Assembly (NCBI GenBank): GCA_020248405.1
Contig: JADCHQ010000001.1
Location: forward strand, 91,858 to 155,857
Direction of reading: 5' to 3'
Source: Rhodocyclaceae bacterium
Lineage (GTDB): Bacteria; Pseudomonadota; Gammaproteobacteria; Burkholderiales; Ga0077523
DNA length: 64,000 nt
Below the pieces are notes generated by a model that saw only the letters and a list, made by a program, of their open reading frames with translations, was not told the DNA's origin and ran no database searches. The position numbers and the translations under genes were made by a program. Below are positions 43,251 through 52,481 of this stretch, one piece after another. Position 1 is the stretch's first letter. The number at the start of each line of letters is the position of its first letter.

Positions 43251-45011
43251 GTGACCGCGCCCTTCCTGCAGGAACTCGCGGCGCTCCACCCCGGACTGGA
43301 TGCCTTGGAGATGGAGGCCTCGGCGGGTGCCTTCGAGGCCGTGGCGATCCGCGGCGGCGAAACGCTGGTGCGCGAGGGGGAGCCCTCGGACGCATTGTTC
43401 GTGCTGGTGAGCGGCCGGCTGACCGCCACCAGGCGCGGCGCCAAGGGCAAGACGGTGCGCGCGGGCGAAATCGGCCGGGGCGAGCTGGTGGGAGAGATGA
43501 GCCTGTTCACGGGTGCGCGGCGCACTGCCACGGTCACGGCGCTGCGCGATTCGCGGCTGCTGCGCATCTCCCATGACGGCTTCTTCGCCCTGATGCAACG
43601 CCACAACGGCATTACCCGGGCCTTCGTGCGGGTGCTGGTGGAGCGCGCCACGGACCGCATGACGACCCGGCGCGAACGCCTGTCCACGCTCGCCCTCACC
43701 GACGCCGGTACCCCGGGCACAGCCGCCGCGCTGGCGGATGCGCTTGCACCCGCACTCGCGGCAGACGCCAAAGTGGCACGCCTCGACTGGGCTGCGGTGC
43801 AGGCGACATTCCCCGGCGACGCCGCGGGGGCTGGCGACGACGAACTGGCGCGGTGGCTCAACGATGTTGAGCAGTTGCACGATCTCGTGCTGATGGTGTG
43901 CGACGGACCCGGCTCGCGCTGGACCCGCCTTGCGCTGCGACAGGCCGACCGGGTGCTGGCGGTGACGCGAGCCTCCCATTCGCCCAACGCGGCAACCACG
44001 CCGGAACGCGACGCCGCGGGGTTGCGCGATAACGAACTGGTGCTGTTGCACCCGCGCCAAGCGCAAGCGCCCTCGGCGTGCGGCGCATGGCTGGACGCCC
44101 TTGACGTGAACCGGCACCATCATCTTCGCGAAGGCGACGCTGGCCACGCGGCGCGGCTCGCCCGGCACCTGCTGGGCCGCAGCGTCGGCCTTGCCTTGGG
44201 CGGCGGCGGTGCCCGCGCCTTCGCCCAACTGGGGGTGCTGCGCGCCCTGCGCGAGGCGGGCATCCCGGTGGACACGGTGGCGGGCACGAGCATGGGCGCG
44301 GTGATCGGCGCACTGGTGGCCCGCGGGCTGGACGACCGCGCCGTGCTCGATGCCATGCGCCAGATGGTGGCGCAGCGGCCGTTCTCGGGGGTGACCCTGC
44401 CCGTCACCTCGTTGCTGTCGGGCACGCGGCTCACCCGCGCGCTGGACAATGTCTTCGGCACCCAGAGCATCGAAGATCTGTGGTTACCCTACGCCTGCGT
44501 GGCCTGCAATCTTGGCCGTGGCGGGGTGGAAGTGCCTTCGCGCGGCCCCCTCGCCCTGTGGCTGCGCGCCAGCAATGCCGTGCCTGGTATCGTGCCGCCG
44601 GTGGTCATCGGCGGCGATTTGTACGTGGACGGCGGACTGCTCGACAACGTGCCGGTGGATGTGGCTGCCCAACGCAACTCGGGGCCGGTGATCGCGGTGA
44701 ACGTGAGCGGCGAGACCGCTCTGAGGGCCGCCCTTCCCGACGGCCCCGCACCCGCCGGCTGGCGGGCGCTTGGCAACCACGCAGCACCCGGGCTGGCCAC
44801 GATCCTCATGCGATCCATGTTGCTGGCGAGCGCCGGTCAGGCGGCCGCCACCCGGTCGAGCGCGTCCCTTTACCTCACCCCGCCGCTGCCGGGTGCCGAC
44901 CCGGCGCACTGGCACGCTCTGGAGGCCCTCGCGGACGCGGGTTACCATCACGCTATCTCAGCGCTGAATACTTGGGACCCATGGAACACGACGGGAACGA
45001 AGGACTCCTGA
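43251..45011 (+). CDS. cyclic-nucleotide-domain patatin-like phospholipase (NTE/RssA type)
   Basis: A 586-residue protein. A cNMP-binding domain (about residues 15-130; GGETLVREGEPSDALFVLVSGRL, GRGELVGEMSLFTGARRTATVTA) is joined by a linker to a patatin lipase domain. The oxyanion motif GGGGARA is near 315, nucleophile Ser347 lies in GTSMG, and Asp460 in DGG completes the Ser-Asp dyad. This is the neuropathy-target-esterase-like layout, so phospholipid or lysophospholipid hydrolysis under ligand control is expected. GTG start at 43251. Its last 31 bases overlap the next gene, implying coupling to that lipid-type membrane enzyme. Confidence 0.9.
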   Translation: MTAPFLQELAALHPGLDALEMEASAGAFEAVAIRGGETLVREGEPSDALFVLVSGRLTATRRGAKGKTVRAGEIGRGELVGEMSLFTGARRTATVTALRDSRLLRISHDGFFALMQRHNGITRAFVRVLVERATDRMTTRRERLSTLALTDAGTPGTAAALADALAPALAADAKVARLDWAAVQATFPGDAAGAGDDELARWLNDVEQLHDLVLMVCDGPGSRWTRLALRQADRVLAVTRASHSPNAATTPERDAAGLRDNELVLLHPRQAQAPSACGAWLDALDVNRHHHLREGDAGHAARLARHLLGRSVGLALGGGGARAFAQLGVLRALREAGIPVDTVAGTSMGAVIGALVARGLDDRAVLDAMRQMVAQRPFSGVTLPVTSLLSGTRLTRALDNVFGTQSIEDLWLPYACVACNLGRGGVEVPSRGPLALWLRASNAVPGIVPPVVIGGDLYVDGGLLDNVPVDVAAQRNSGPVIAVNVSGETALRAALPDGPAPAGWRALGNHAAPGLATILMRSMLLASAGQAAATRSSASLYLTPPLPGADPAHWHALEALADAGYHHAISALNTWDPWNTTGTKDS

Positions 45012-46576
45012 AGAGGGCATTGGGCCCGCTGCACCACCTCACCATGGTGGCGTGCGCCGCTGCGCTCCTGGCAGTTGCCCTGCCTCACGGTGCCGCGGCT
45101 GCGCTCGCCTGGGCCTTGGGCGGCTGGTGTCTGCTCTCGCTCGTGGCCTACCTCCTGCACCGCTTTGGCATGCACGGCGGAGGCGCGGTGGCCCGTGCCC
45201 ACGCCCGCCACCATGCCAACCCAACGGTCGAGCAACTGGACGCCCTGTCGTGGTTCGGTCCCATCGGCATCATCTTCTCCGCCTGGCCCCTGGCATGGCT
45301 GCTAGGCGCCGGCGTCCCCGCGTCCTGCGCTCTCGTGGCTGGCGGCTGCCTCGCCTACTCCTGGTTTCGCGAGGTCCACCGCTGGGTGCACGCCGCGTCG
45401 CCGCCGCGCTGGATGATGCCGCTGGTGCGCTTCCATCGTCTGCACCATGCAGACCCTCGAGTGAATTTCGGCATCACCGTCGCCTTCTGGGACTGGCTGT
45501 TCGAAACGGGCCAACGGCAGGCGTCGCACCAGGCTGCGGCCAGCACCCTGGAGCGGCACGCACTTGGCTGGGTGCGCGACCCGCGCGACCTAGCCTTTGT
45601 GCGCCTTTCCCTGACCGCGGCCCTCTTGATGGCAGTCTGGGCGGTGCTGCTGTTCCTGGTGCCCGCCTGGCTGTGCGCGGTACTGGCGCTGCCCTACCTG
45701 GCCGTGCTCTACCTGCGCTTCGGCGGCCCGTTGCTGCTGCTGGTGCACGCAGTCACCCACCGGCGCGCCTTCACGGCCCAGGGCCGTTGGCTGGAACGGT
45801 GGATCCTGCTGGGCATTCCGGTGCTGTACGGCATCGCGCCGCAAGCCTATCCGGCGCACCACGTGGCCATGCACCATGTCGAGGGCAACGGCGAGCCGGA
45901 TGCCTCCTGCACCCTGTGCTACGTGCGCGACTCGGCTGCCGAGTTCCTGCGCTACTACTTTCGCTTCCTGTGCTTCGGCCTGCTGCACACGGGCCATTAC
46001 CTGGCCGCGCGGCGGCGCTGGCGAGTGCTGCGGCGCATGGCCGCCACAGAGATCGCTTTCATGGGCGCCGTGGGCGTCGCGCTGGTGCTGGCACCCGTGC
46101 CCGCCACGGTGGTGCTGCTGTTGCCCTGGCTGCTGTCGCGCTTCTTCCTGATGGCCGGCAACTGGGCCCAGCACGCCTTCGTGAACCTGGACACTCCGCA
46201 CGATCGCCTGGGCAACGCCACGGTGCTGCTCAATTCGCGCCACAACGAGCGCTGCTTCAACGACGGCTACCACGCGGTGCATCACCGGCATCCCGCCATG
46301 CATTGGACTGAAATGCCGGCCGCCTTCGAAGGCGACCGGGACACCTATGCCGCGCACGGCAGCGTGGTCTTCGACGGCATCGCCAACAATCAGGTGGTGT
46401 GGTGGAATCTCATGCGCGGCCACTGGGGCTTTCTTGCTGATCACCTGGCGCCGTTGCCCGGCGTACCCGCAGGCCGGGCGGCACGCATGGCCTGGCTGCG
46501 CGATCGCGCCCGGCTGCGCGTGGTGCCGCCGAAGGGCCTGCTGGAGTTACGCGAGGGCGCAGAGCTGGCGCCTTGA
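44981..46576 (+). CDS. membrane protein with two sets of diiron-type histidine boxes (hydroxylase plus desaturase halves)
   Basis: A 531-residue polytopic protein. The N-terminal half (to about 190) has fatty-acid-hydroxylase/sterol-desaturase-like boxes: HRFGMH (60-65), HARHH (74-78), HRWVH (133-137), HRLHH (152-156). The C-terminal half (about 210-490) has fatty-acid-desaturase-like boxes: HAVTH (256-260), HHVAMHH (293-299), QH (397-398), HAVHHRH (431-437). Each set can bind a diiron centre, so this looks like a fusion of two lipid-oxidising domains. Function is inferred. It begins inside the patatin gene (31-base overlap) and is almost certainly co-translated with it. Confidence 0.72.
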   Translation: MEHDGNEGLLKRALGPLHHLTMVACAAALLAVALPHGAAAALAWALGGWCLLSLVAYLLHRFGMHGGGAVARAHARHHANPTVEQLDALSWFGPIGIIFSAWPLAWLLGAGVPASCALVAGGCLAYSWFREVHRWVHAASPPRWMMPLVRFHRLHHADPRVNFGITVAFWDWLFETGQRQASHQAAASTLERHALGWVRDPRDLAFVRLSLTAALLMAVWAVLLFLVPAWLCAVLALPYLAVLYLRFGGPLLLLVHAVTHRRAFTAQGRWLERWILLGIPVLYGIAPQAYPAHHVAMHHVEGNGEPDASCTLCYVRDSAAEFLRYYFRFLCFGLLHTGHYLAARRRWRVLRRMAATEIAFMGAVGVALVLAPVPATVVLLLPWLLSRFFLMAGNWAQHAFVNLDTPHDRLGNATVLLNSRHNERCFNDGYHAVHHRHPAMHWTEMPAAFEGDRDTYAAHGSVVFDGIANNQVVWWNLMRGHWGFLADHLAPLPGVPAGRAARMAWLRDRARLRVVPPKGLLELREGAELAP

Positions 46577-46586
46577 GTTCGACCGT

Positions 46587-47765
46587 TTAGCCAATGAAGC
46601 TCCCGGCCGCGTGGCCCGAGGCCCAGGCCCACTGGAAGTTGAACCCGCCCAGGTGGCCGGTCACGTCCACCACCTCGCCGATGAAGAACAGGCCTGGAAC
46701 ATGGCGTACCTCCATGGTCCTGGAGGACAACGCCTCGGTGTCCACGCCGCCCAGGGTGACCTCGGCCTTCTGGTAGCCCGCCGTACCGCTGGGCTTCACC
46801 TGCCAGTCGTGCAATCCCGCGGCGAGCGCCCGCAGGGCCTTCATCGCCATCTGATCCATGGGCTGCGCTGCACCGGCCGCTTCGCACCAAGCGTGGGCAA
46901 GCCGGCGCGGCAACGCCACGCCCAGCACAGTGGCGGGCAGCGCGCGGCTTGCGCGGTGCTGGTGCAACAATGACTCGCCCGGGTGGTCGGGCAGCAGATC
47001 CACGTGGATGGGCTCGCCGGGCGTCCAGTACGAGGACACCTGCAGGATCGACGGCCCCGACAGGCCCCGGTGGGTGAACAGCAGGTTTTCGCGGAAGCAC
47101 CCTGCACCGGCGCTGGCTGCCACTTCCGCCGACACCCCTGCAAGATCGCCGAAGCGCGCCAACTCCTGTGCATCGAAGGTGAGCGGCACCAGCGCCGGAC
47201 GCGGTGGCACCACCGGCAGCCCGAACTGCTCGGCCACGCGGTAACCAAAGGGGCTCGCACCGATCTTGGGGATGGACAGGCCGCCCGTGGCGATCACGAG
47301 ACACGGCGCGGAGAATGATCCCATCGAAGTGGCCACCTCGAACCCCGCGACGCCGCGCACGGTGGATGACACGGCGCAGGGCGTACGCCACTGCACGCCG
47401 CCCGCGTCGCACTCCGCCTTGAGCATGGCGATGATGCGGGTGGCGCTGTCGTCACAGAATAGCTGGCCGAGCTTCTTCTCGTGCCAGCCGATCCCGTGGC
47501 GCTCCATCAGATCGATGAAGTGGCGCGGCGTATAGCGCGCCAGCGCAGAGCGGCAGAAATGGGGATTGCGTGAAATGAAATTCGCGGGCGAGCAGTGCAG
47601 GTTGGTGAAATTGCAGCGCCCGCCGCCGGAGATGCGAATCTTCTCGCCCAGCTTGGCGGCGTGATCCAGCAGCAGCACCCGCCTGCCGCGCTGGCCGGCG
47701 GTGGCGGCGCACATCATGCCCGCCGCCCCGGCGCCGATGACGATGGCGTCGAAGCGCTGGGTCAA
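46587..47765 (-). CDS. NAD(P)/FAD-dependent oxidoreductase of the HI0933/YhiN (BaiN) family
   Basis: A 392-residue flavoprotein. The dinucleotide motif GAGAAGMM (about 11-18) follows VIVI, then the family motifs KLGEKIRISGGGRCNFTN and PQ-like LVIATGGLSIPKIGAS; the C-terminus has GLFFIGEVVDVTGHLGGFNFQWAWASGHAAG. The substrate of this family is not generally known; BaiN acts on bile acid intermediates. The start appears to be TTG at 47765. Last gene of a four-gene minus operon, 16 bp after the acyl-CoA ligase. Confidence 0.88.
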   Translation of the reverse strand: MTQRFDAIVIGAGAAGMMCAATAGQRGRRVLLLDHAAKLGEKIRISGGGRCNFTNLHCSPANFISRNPHFCRSALARYTPRHFIDLMERHGIGWHEKKLGQLFCDDSATRIIAMLKAECDAGGVQWRTPCAVSSTVRGVAGFEVATSMGSFSAPCLVIATGGLSIPKIGASPFGYRVAEQFGLPVVPPRPALVPLTFDAQELARFGDLAGVSAEVAASAGAGCFRENLLFTHRGLSGPSILQVSSYWTPGEPIHVDLLPDHPGESLLHQHRASRALPATVLGVALPRRLAHAWCEAAGAAQPMDQMAMKALRALAAGLHDWQVKPSGTAGYQKAEVTLGGVDTEALSSRTMEVRHVPGLFFIGEVVDVTGHLGGFNFQWAWASGHAAGSFIG

Positions 47766-47781
47766 GGCAACGGCCGGAAAC

Positions 47782-49476
47782 TCAGCGCGCGCGCAGCTCG
47801 CGCCGCAGAATCTTGCCCACGGGCGTCTTGGGCAGCGCGTCGCGGAACTCCACTTGCTTGGGCACCTTGTAGCCGGTGAGGTTGGCGTGGCAATGGGCGA
47901 TGACGGCCTCGGCCGTGAGGGATGGGTCCTTGCGCACCACCACAGCCTTCACCACCTCGCCGGAGTGCTCATCGGGAACGCCGATCACCGCCGCTTCGAG
48001 AATTCCCGGATGGGCTGCGAGCACATCCTCCACCTCGTTCGGGTAGACGTTGAAGCCCGACACCAGCACCATGTCCTTGAGCCGGTCCACGATCTTGAGG
48101 TAGCCCTCGGAGGTGAACTGGCCGATGTCGCCGCTGGCGAAGAATCCGTCCTTGCCGATGGCGCGGGCGGTTTCGTCGGGGCGGTTCCAGTAGCCTGCCA
48201 TAACCTGCGGGCCGCGGATGCACACCTCGCCCGTGCCGCCCAGGGGCAGGGCGTTGCCAAGCTCGTCGCGGATCTCGATCTCCGTGCCTGGCGTGGGGAT
48301 GCCGGCGGTGCCGGTGTGATCGGTGATGGTGGGCGGGTTGATTGTGGCGGCCCCGGAGGTTTCGGTGAGGCCGTAGCCCTCCAGAAGCGGGCGGCTGGTG
48401 ATGCGCTTCCAGCGCTCGGCCACCGCCAGTTGCAAGGGCGCGCCGCCGCCGCCGAACACCTTGACCGCGCTGAAGTCCAGGCGCGCGAACTCGGCGTTGT
48501 GGGCCAGGGCGTTGTAGAGCGTGTTCACCCCCACGAAGAAGGTGAACCCGCTGCCATCGAGGGTTTTCACCAGGCGCGGGATGTCGCGCGGGTTGGTGAT
48601 GAGGATCTGCCGGCTGCCCAGCGAGAAGTGCATCATGCAGTTCATCACCAGCGCAAGGATGTGATAGAAGGGCAGCGGTGCCACGGCCACCTCCTCGCCC
48701 TCCTTGATCGTGCCGCGAAACAAGGCGTGCACCTGCTCCACGTCGGCCAGCACGTTGCGGTGCTTGAGCATGGCGCCCTTGGACACGCCGGTGGTGCCGC
48801 CGGTGTACTGCAGGAAAGCGAGGTCCTCCGTATCCACCGCCGGCGGTTCAAAGCGCAGCCCCGCGCCCCGCGCCAGCGCCTCGGGAAACCGCACCGCCCC
48901 GGGCATGCTCCAGGCGGGCACCATCTTCTTCACGTGCCGCAGCACGAAGTTGAGCAGCGTTCCCTTGACCAATCCAAGCATGTCGCCCACCGAGGCTACC
49001 ACCACGGTACGCACCGGCGTGGCGCGCAGCACCTGCTGCAGCACCGCCGCCGCACCTTCGAAGATGACGATGGCCGATGCGCCCGAGTCCTGGAGCTGGT
49101 GCTCCAGTTCGCGCGGGGTGTAGAGCGGGTTGACGCTCACCACCACCATGCCGGCGCGCAGGATGCCGAACAGCGCCACGGGGTACTGCAACAGGTTGGG
49201 CATCATCACCGCCACGCGGTCGCCCTTCTTCAACCCGAGGCCCTGCTGCAACCAGGCGGCGAAGTCACGGGACAGGTGGTCCACGTCGCGGTAGGACAGC
49301 CGCACGCCAAAGTTCTCGAAGGCGGCCCGGTCGCCGAATTTCTTCACCGCCGCATCCACCAGCGCCGGCACGGTGGGATGGGGCAACGGGCCGATCTCGG
49401 CCGCCACGCCGGGCGGATATTGGCGAAGCCAGGGGCGCTCGGCACCCTGTGGGCGGTCTGGTTGCGCGTCTGTCAT
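47782..49476 (-). CDS. long-chain fatty acid-CoA ligase (AMP-binding)
   Basis: A 564-residue adenylate-forming enzyme. The phosphate loop YTGGTTGVSKG is at about 224-234, the A5 motif is YGLTETSG, the A8 motif is GFNVYPNEVEDVL, and the C-terminal catalytic Lys is in TPVGKILRREL. Length and motifs match FadD-type ligases. ATG 49476 overlaps the TPR gene stop (ATGA). Activates a fatty or similar carboxylic acid with ATP and CoA. Confidence 0.9.
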   Translation of the reverse strand: MTDAQPDRPQGAERPWLRQYPPGVAAEIGPLPHPTVPALVDAAVKKFGDRAAFENFGVRLSYRDVDHLSRDFAAWLQQGLGLKKGDRVAVMMPNLLQYPVALFGILRAGMVVVSVNPLYTPRELEHQLQDSGASAIVIFEGAAAVLQQVLRATPVRTVVVASVGDMLGLVKGTLLNFVLRHVKKMVPAWSMPGAVRFPEALARGAGLRFEPPAVDTEDLAFLQYTGGTTGVSKGAMLKHRNVLADVEQVHALFRGTIKEGEEVAVAPLPFYHILALVMNCMMHFSLGSRQILITNPRDIPRLVKTLDGSGFTFFVGVNTLYNALAHNAEFARLDFSAVKVFGGGGAPLQLAVAERWKRITSRPLLEGYGLTETSGAATINPPTITDHTGTAGIPTPGTEIEIRDELGNALPLGGTGEVCIRGPQVMAGYWNRPDETARAIGKDGFFASGDIGQFTSEGYLKIVDRLKDMVLVSGFNVYPNEVEDVLAAHPGILEAAVIGVPDEHSGEVVKAVVVRKDPSLTAEAVIAHCHANLTGYKVPKQVEFRDALPKTPVGKILRRELRAR

Positions 49477-50144
49477 GTCCGGCTCTTCTCGGCCGCGGCC
49501 TCGGCGCGCTGCAGCGCCTCGTACACGTCCCACAGGTTGGGGTTGATCTCGATGGCGCGGCGGAAATACCCCACTGCCCCCACCGGGTCGTTGCGGTTGA
49601 GCCGACAGTGTCCCATGCCCTCCAGCGCGCCGAAGTGGTAGGGGTTCAATTCAAGGGCCTTGTGGAAGTCGGCAAAGGCATCATCCCAGCGGTCGAGCAG
49701 CACGTTGGCCTCCGCGCGCCGGTTCCAGGCTTCGGCGAATTCGGGCTTGAGCTCGATCACCTCCGAGAGCTTGTCGCGGGCGCCGCGGTAGTTCTTCTCC
49801 TGCATGAGCTGTAGCCCGGTCTGGAACATGGGATCGGCCACGCTGTCGCCGGTGCGCATCCAGATGCCCCAGATGACCTGCTCGGCCACGCCGCGAATGA
49901 GTTCCTCCTCGTCCCGCAGCGCCGAAAGCAGCAGCGGGATGTCCTCCATGGTGCCCACGTCGGCCAGACGCAGGTAGGCGTGGCGCCGGCGTTCCAGTTG
50001 GCCGCTGCCCGTGTCCCGCAACGCCTCGGCGCGGGTCAGGTTGCCCTTCCAGGGTTGCGCCGCCACCGCACCGTCCCCCGGTGCCGCGCATAGCAGCGCG
50101 GCCAGCAGGGTGGCCGTGACCCTTATATGTACGTTCAGAATCAT
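49473..50144 (-). CDS. secreted TPR-repeat protein
   Basis: A 223-residue protein with a signal peptide (TATLLAALLCAAPGDGAVAAQ). A HEAT-like helical pair (LADVGTMEDIPLLLSALRDEEELIRGVAEQVIW) is followed by three TPRs (LQLMQEKNYRGARDKLSEVIEL, WNRRAEANVLLDRWDDAFADFHKALEL, GHCRLNRNDPVGAVGYFRRAIEI). Such proteins scaffold envelope complexes. ATG 50144 has GAGGAG upstream. It lies between the C13 peptidase (40 bp) and the ligase (overlapping). Confidence 0.8.
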   Translation of the reverse strand: MILNVHIRVTATLLAALLCAAPGDGAVAAQPWKGNLTRAEALRDTGSGQLERRRHAYLRLADVGTMEDIPLLLSALRDEEELIRGVAEQVIWGIWMRTGDSVADPMFQTGLQLMQEKNYRGARDKLSEVIELKPEFAEAWNRRAEANVLLDRWDDAFADFHKALELNPYHFGALEGMGHCRLNRNDPVGAVGYFRRAIEINPNLWDVYEALQRAEAAAEKSRT

Positions 50145-50184
50145 CGCATCGCTCCTCGCAAGCCCCCCGCGCCTTCGTCCGCAG

Positions 50185-51645
50185 TCAGTTTGCCCGCCCG
50201 CCATCGCCGGCACAAGGCCCGGGCGCGCACGATGCCTCCCGGGTGCCGGGAATGGCGCGGCGCAGGAGGCGCTGCTCCAGCGCCTTAAGCCGCGGTGCGA
50301 TCTCCGCACCCACGTGCATCTGCGGGTCGGACGCCTGGTAGCCGCGCGCGCGCTCGCGCGCGGCGATCAGCGCGCGCGCCTGGCCGAATGCCTCGGACAG
50401 CGAGAATGTGCGCCGCAGGGCTTCGTCGAAAAAGGCGCGGCCGAACCAGGTGAGGTCCGAGCCATTGCCGCAGCCGAAGGACTGCCGGTCTGCCGCCGCC
50501 GCGGTGATCACCACGGTGCGCGCATCGGCCAGGGGCGCCACGAATCCGCCCGAAAAACAGGCCGACACCACCACGATGCGCCAGCGCACACCCGCCTCGT
50601 CGAGCATGGCCTTGAGCGCCTGCGGCGACACCGGCTGCAACTGCAACGGCCAGAACTCCATGGAGAGGCGGTGGTTTTGCGATCCATGGCTGGTCACAAA
50701 CAGGAGCAGGAAGTCCTCCTCGCGATCCATGCGCTGCGCCACCGCCCGCACGGCACGGGCCAGCGCTGTGACGCTGGCCATGGGCAGCACATGCACCGAG
50801 CGCGGGTTGTTGGCGAGGGTCACTGCCCGGCCCTGGGCGTCGAGGCGTTCCTCCACCACTTGCGAGGCCAGGCTTGCCTCGTTGAGGAACACGTCCTCGG
50901 CGGCGTATCCGGCCGCCCCCACGAAGAACACATCCGCCATGCCCGGGCGCTGGGGGCTCAACCGCGCCGCCGCCTGTTCGATCAGTTCCCCCTGGCGGTA
51001 GAGCACGTCCTCGCGCACGGCAGCCCACGCATCGGGCCGGTCCTCGGGCGGCAGGTCAGCGTCTGCCTGCCACAGGGGCTGATACGGCAGCCACCACAGG
51101 GGCGCCGCCGCCACCAGAACCGTCCAGCCGCACACGGCAAGGCGGCGCAGCCATCGGCCCGCCACCGCGCGTGTGGCGGACAGACCCAGGGCAGCGGCCC
51201 ACCAACCGAACAGAACGCTCCACGCGGCCTGCTCGCGCTCCTCGACCCAGGCCCACTCCAGATCGATGGCCATCTGGAGCGCTTCTCCCAGCAGATCAAA
51301 CCACAGGGACACAGACAGGCATGACACCGCCACCAGCAGCGCCAGCGCCGGGCGCCGGAAAACCCGCGACACCACCCATCCCGCCAGCAGGGCGAGGGCA
51401 AAGGGCAACAGCACCCTGGGCAGCGCATCGACTACGAAGCTGCCCGCCGGCCCGCCACGCCACAGGGCGCCGGCCAGCCCGAGGGCCATGTCCAGCAGCG
51501 CCAGCAACACCACCTGATCGGAGAACGCACGCCAGCGCCGTTCCGGGGGTGGAAGCAGAAACAGCGCCCGCAGTCCCCCTCCCAGGTTGGAGGCCAGGTC
51601 GGCAAGGGCGCCGCGGGAATGGGCGGGGCCGTAGTGGTCTGGCAT
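50185..51645 (-). CDS. membrane-embedded C13 (legumain-like) cysteine peptidase
   Basis: A 486-residue protein. Four to five hydrophobic helices fill residues 45-185 and a soluble domain follows. The caspase-fold dyad is His320 in VTSHGSQNH and Cys363 in VVVSACFSGGF, as in the C13 family, with VFFVGAAGYAAEDVFLNEASLASQVVEERL as the first strand-helix. C13 enzymes often cleave after Asn or act as transamidases in GPI anchoring; bacterial members are uncharacterised. ATG 51645 is chosen over 51699 because it begins at the conserved cytoplasmic segment. Heads a four-gene operon. Confidence 0.82.
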   Translation of the reverse strand: MPDHYGPAHSRGALADLASNLGGGLRALFLLPPPERRWRAFSDQVVLLALLDMALGLAGALWRGGPAGSFVVDALPRVLLPFALALLAGWVVSRVFRRPALALLVAVSCLSVSLWFDLLGEALQMAIDLEWAWVEEREQAAWSVLFGWWAAALGLSATRAVAGRWLRRLAVCGWTVLVAAAPLWWLPYQPLWQADADLPPEDRPDAWAAVREDVLYRQGELIEQAAARLSPQRPGMADVFFVGAAGYAAEDVFLNEASLASQVVEERLDAQGRAVTLANNPRSVHVLPMASVTALARAVRAVAQRMDREEDFLLLFVTSHGSQNHRLSMEFWPLQLQPVSPQALKAMLDEAGVRWRIVVVSACFSGGFVAPLADARTVVITAAAADRQSFGCGNGSDLTWFGRAFFDEALRRTFSLSEAFGQARALIAARERARGYQASDPQMHVGAEIAPRLKALEQRLLRRAIPGTREASCAPGPCAGDGGRAN

Positions 51646-51700
51646 GAATGACGGGGGGGCGATGCGCGGGGGTGTGCACCGGAAAGCGCGCGGCTTCACT

Positions 51701-51706
51701 TAGAAT
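51701..51706 (+). promoter_or_regulatory. -10 element (TAGAAT) for the 51802 operon
   Basis: TAGAAT on the plus strand about 96 bp before ATG 51802, in the gap between divergent operons. No strong -35. Confidence 0.3.
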
Positions 51707-51801
51707 CCGTTGGCAAACTTCTTCCCACTGTTCCCACTGCGGTAGCAACCGTCGGAATTTTACCCGGCCGGCACGCCCTGGGGCTCTTCGAGACGAATCC
51801 C

Positions 51802-52134
51802 ATGCCTCATGCCATCTTCGCCACCGGCCTCGCCGGCGCTTTTGCCCTGTTCCTGGCAGCCGCCAGCGCCCAGGCCGCCAACTATCCGCTCGGTACCATG
51901 ACCTGCGCGGACATCGGTGCCTTCGCCTCGGAAACCATGGCCGCCAAGAAACAGGGCCGCACTAAGGATGAAGCCCTGGCGGCCCTGGAGACGCGCAGCT
52001 ACGGCGATGCGGTGGAAAAACGCAACCTCGCCGACGTGATCGACGTCCTCTATGGCAACCTGGGCCGCAACCTAGGCGTGCAAAGCGCCGGGGCCGTGCT
52101 CAAGAAAGATTGCGAAACAGGCCGTCCGCAATGA
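51802..52134 (+). CDS. small secreted protein
   Basis: A 110-residue protein with a clear signal peptide (FATGLAGAFALFLAAASAQA). The mature part is about 85 residues with two cysteines (MTCADIG and KKDCETG) positioned to form one disulfide, and a helical core (ALAALETRSYGDAVEKRNLADVIDVLYGN). Unrecognised; the layout resembles HdeA-like small acid-stress proteins in size only. Its stop overlaps the next start (ATGA). Confidence 0.7.
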   Translation: MPHAIFATGLAGAFALFLAAASAQAANYPLGTMTCADIGAFASETMAAKKQGRTKDEALAALETRSYGDAVEKRNLADVIDVLYGNLGRNLGVQSAGAVLKKDCETGRPQ

Positions 52135-52481
52135 AGCGCGCCGCCGCGCCGCGCCTGGTGTCCCTGGGCCTGTTGGCGGGGCTGCTGGCGCTCGCTGCCC
52201 TCTGGCGCCTGGCGGCGGAGGAAGCACTGCGCCTGTCAGCCACTTTCACCTGGCTGCTTGCCTGCGTGATCGCCGGAGCGCTGCTGTGCGCCGACGCCAC
52301 GCGCGCCTGGCTGGCCGCGGAGGGCATCGTGGGCGATCCCGGGGCCGGCCAGCGCACCGCGCCAGCGCCCGCCGATCCCAAGGCGCCGCTGCGCTTCGTG
52401 GCCGGTGCGGCGTGGTTCACGGCCGGGCTGGCGGGGCTCGCGGCCTTCTACTACGGCTACCTGGCGCGGGTGCACGGATGA
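52131..52481 (+). CDS. small two-helix membrane protein
   Basis: A 116-residue protein with hydrophobic segments at about 12-30 and 39-57 and another near 92-110. No recognisable domain. Its start overlaps the upstream stop (ATGA) and its stop overlaps the aldolase start (ATGA), so it is part of the operon. Confidence 0.65.
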   Translation: MKRAAAPRLVSLGLLAGLLALAALWRLAAEEALRLSATFTWLLACVIAGALLCADATRAWLAAEGIVGDPGAGQRTAPAPADPKAPLRFVAGAAWFTAGLAGLAAFYYGYLARVHG

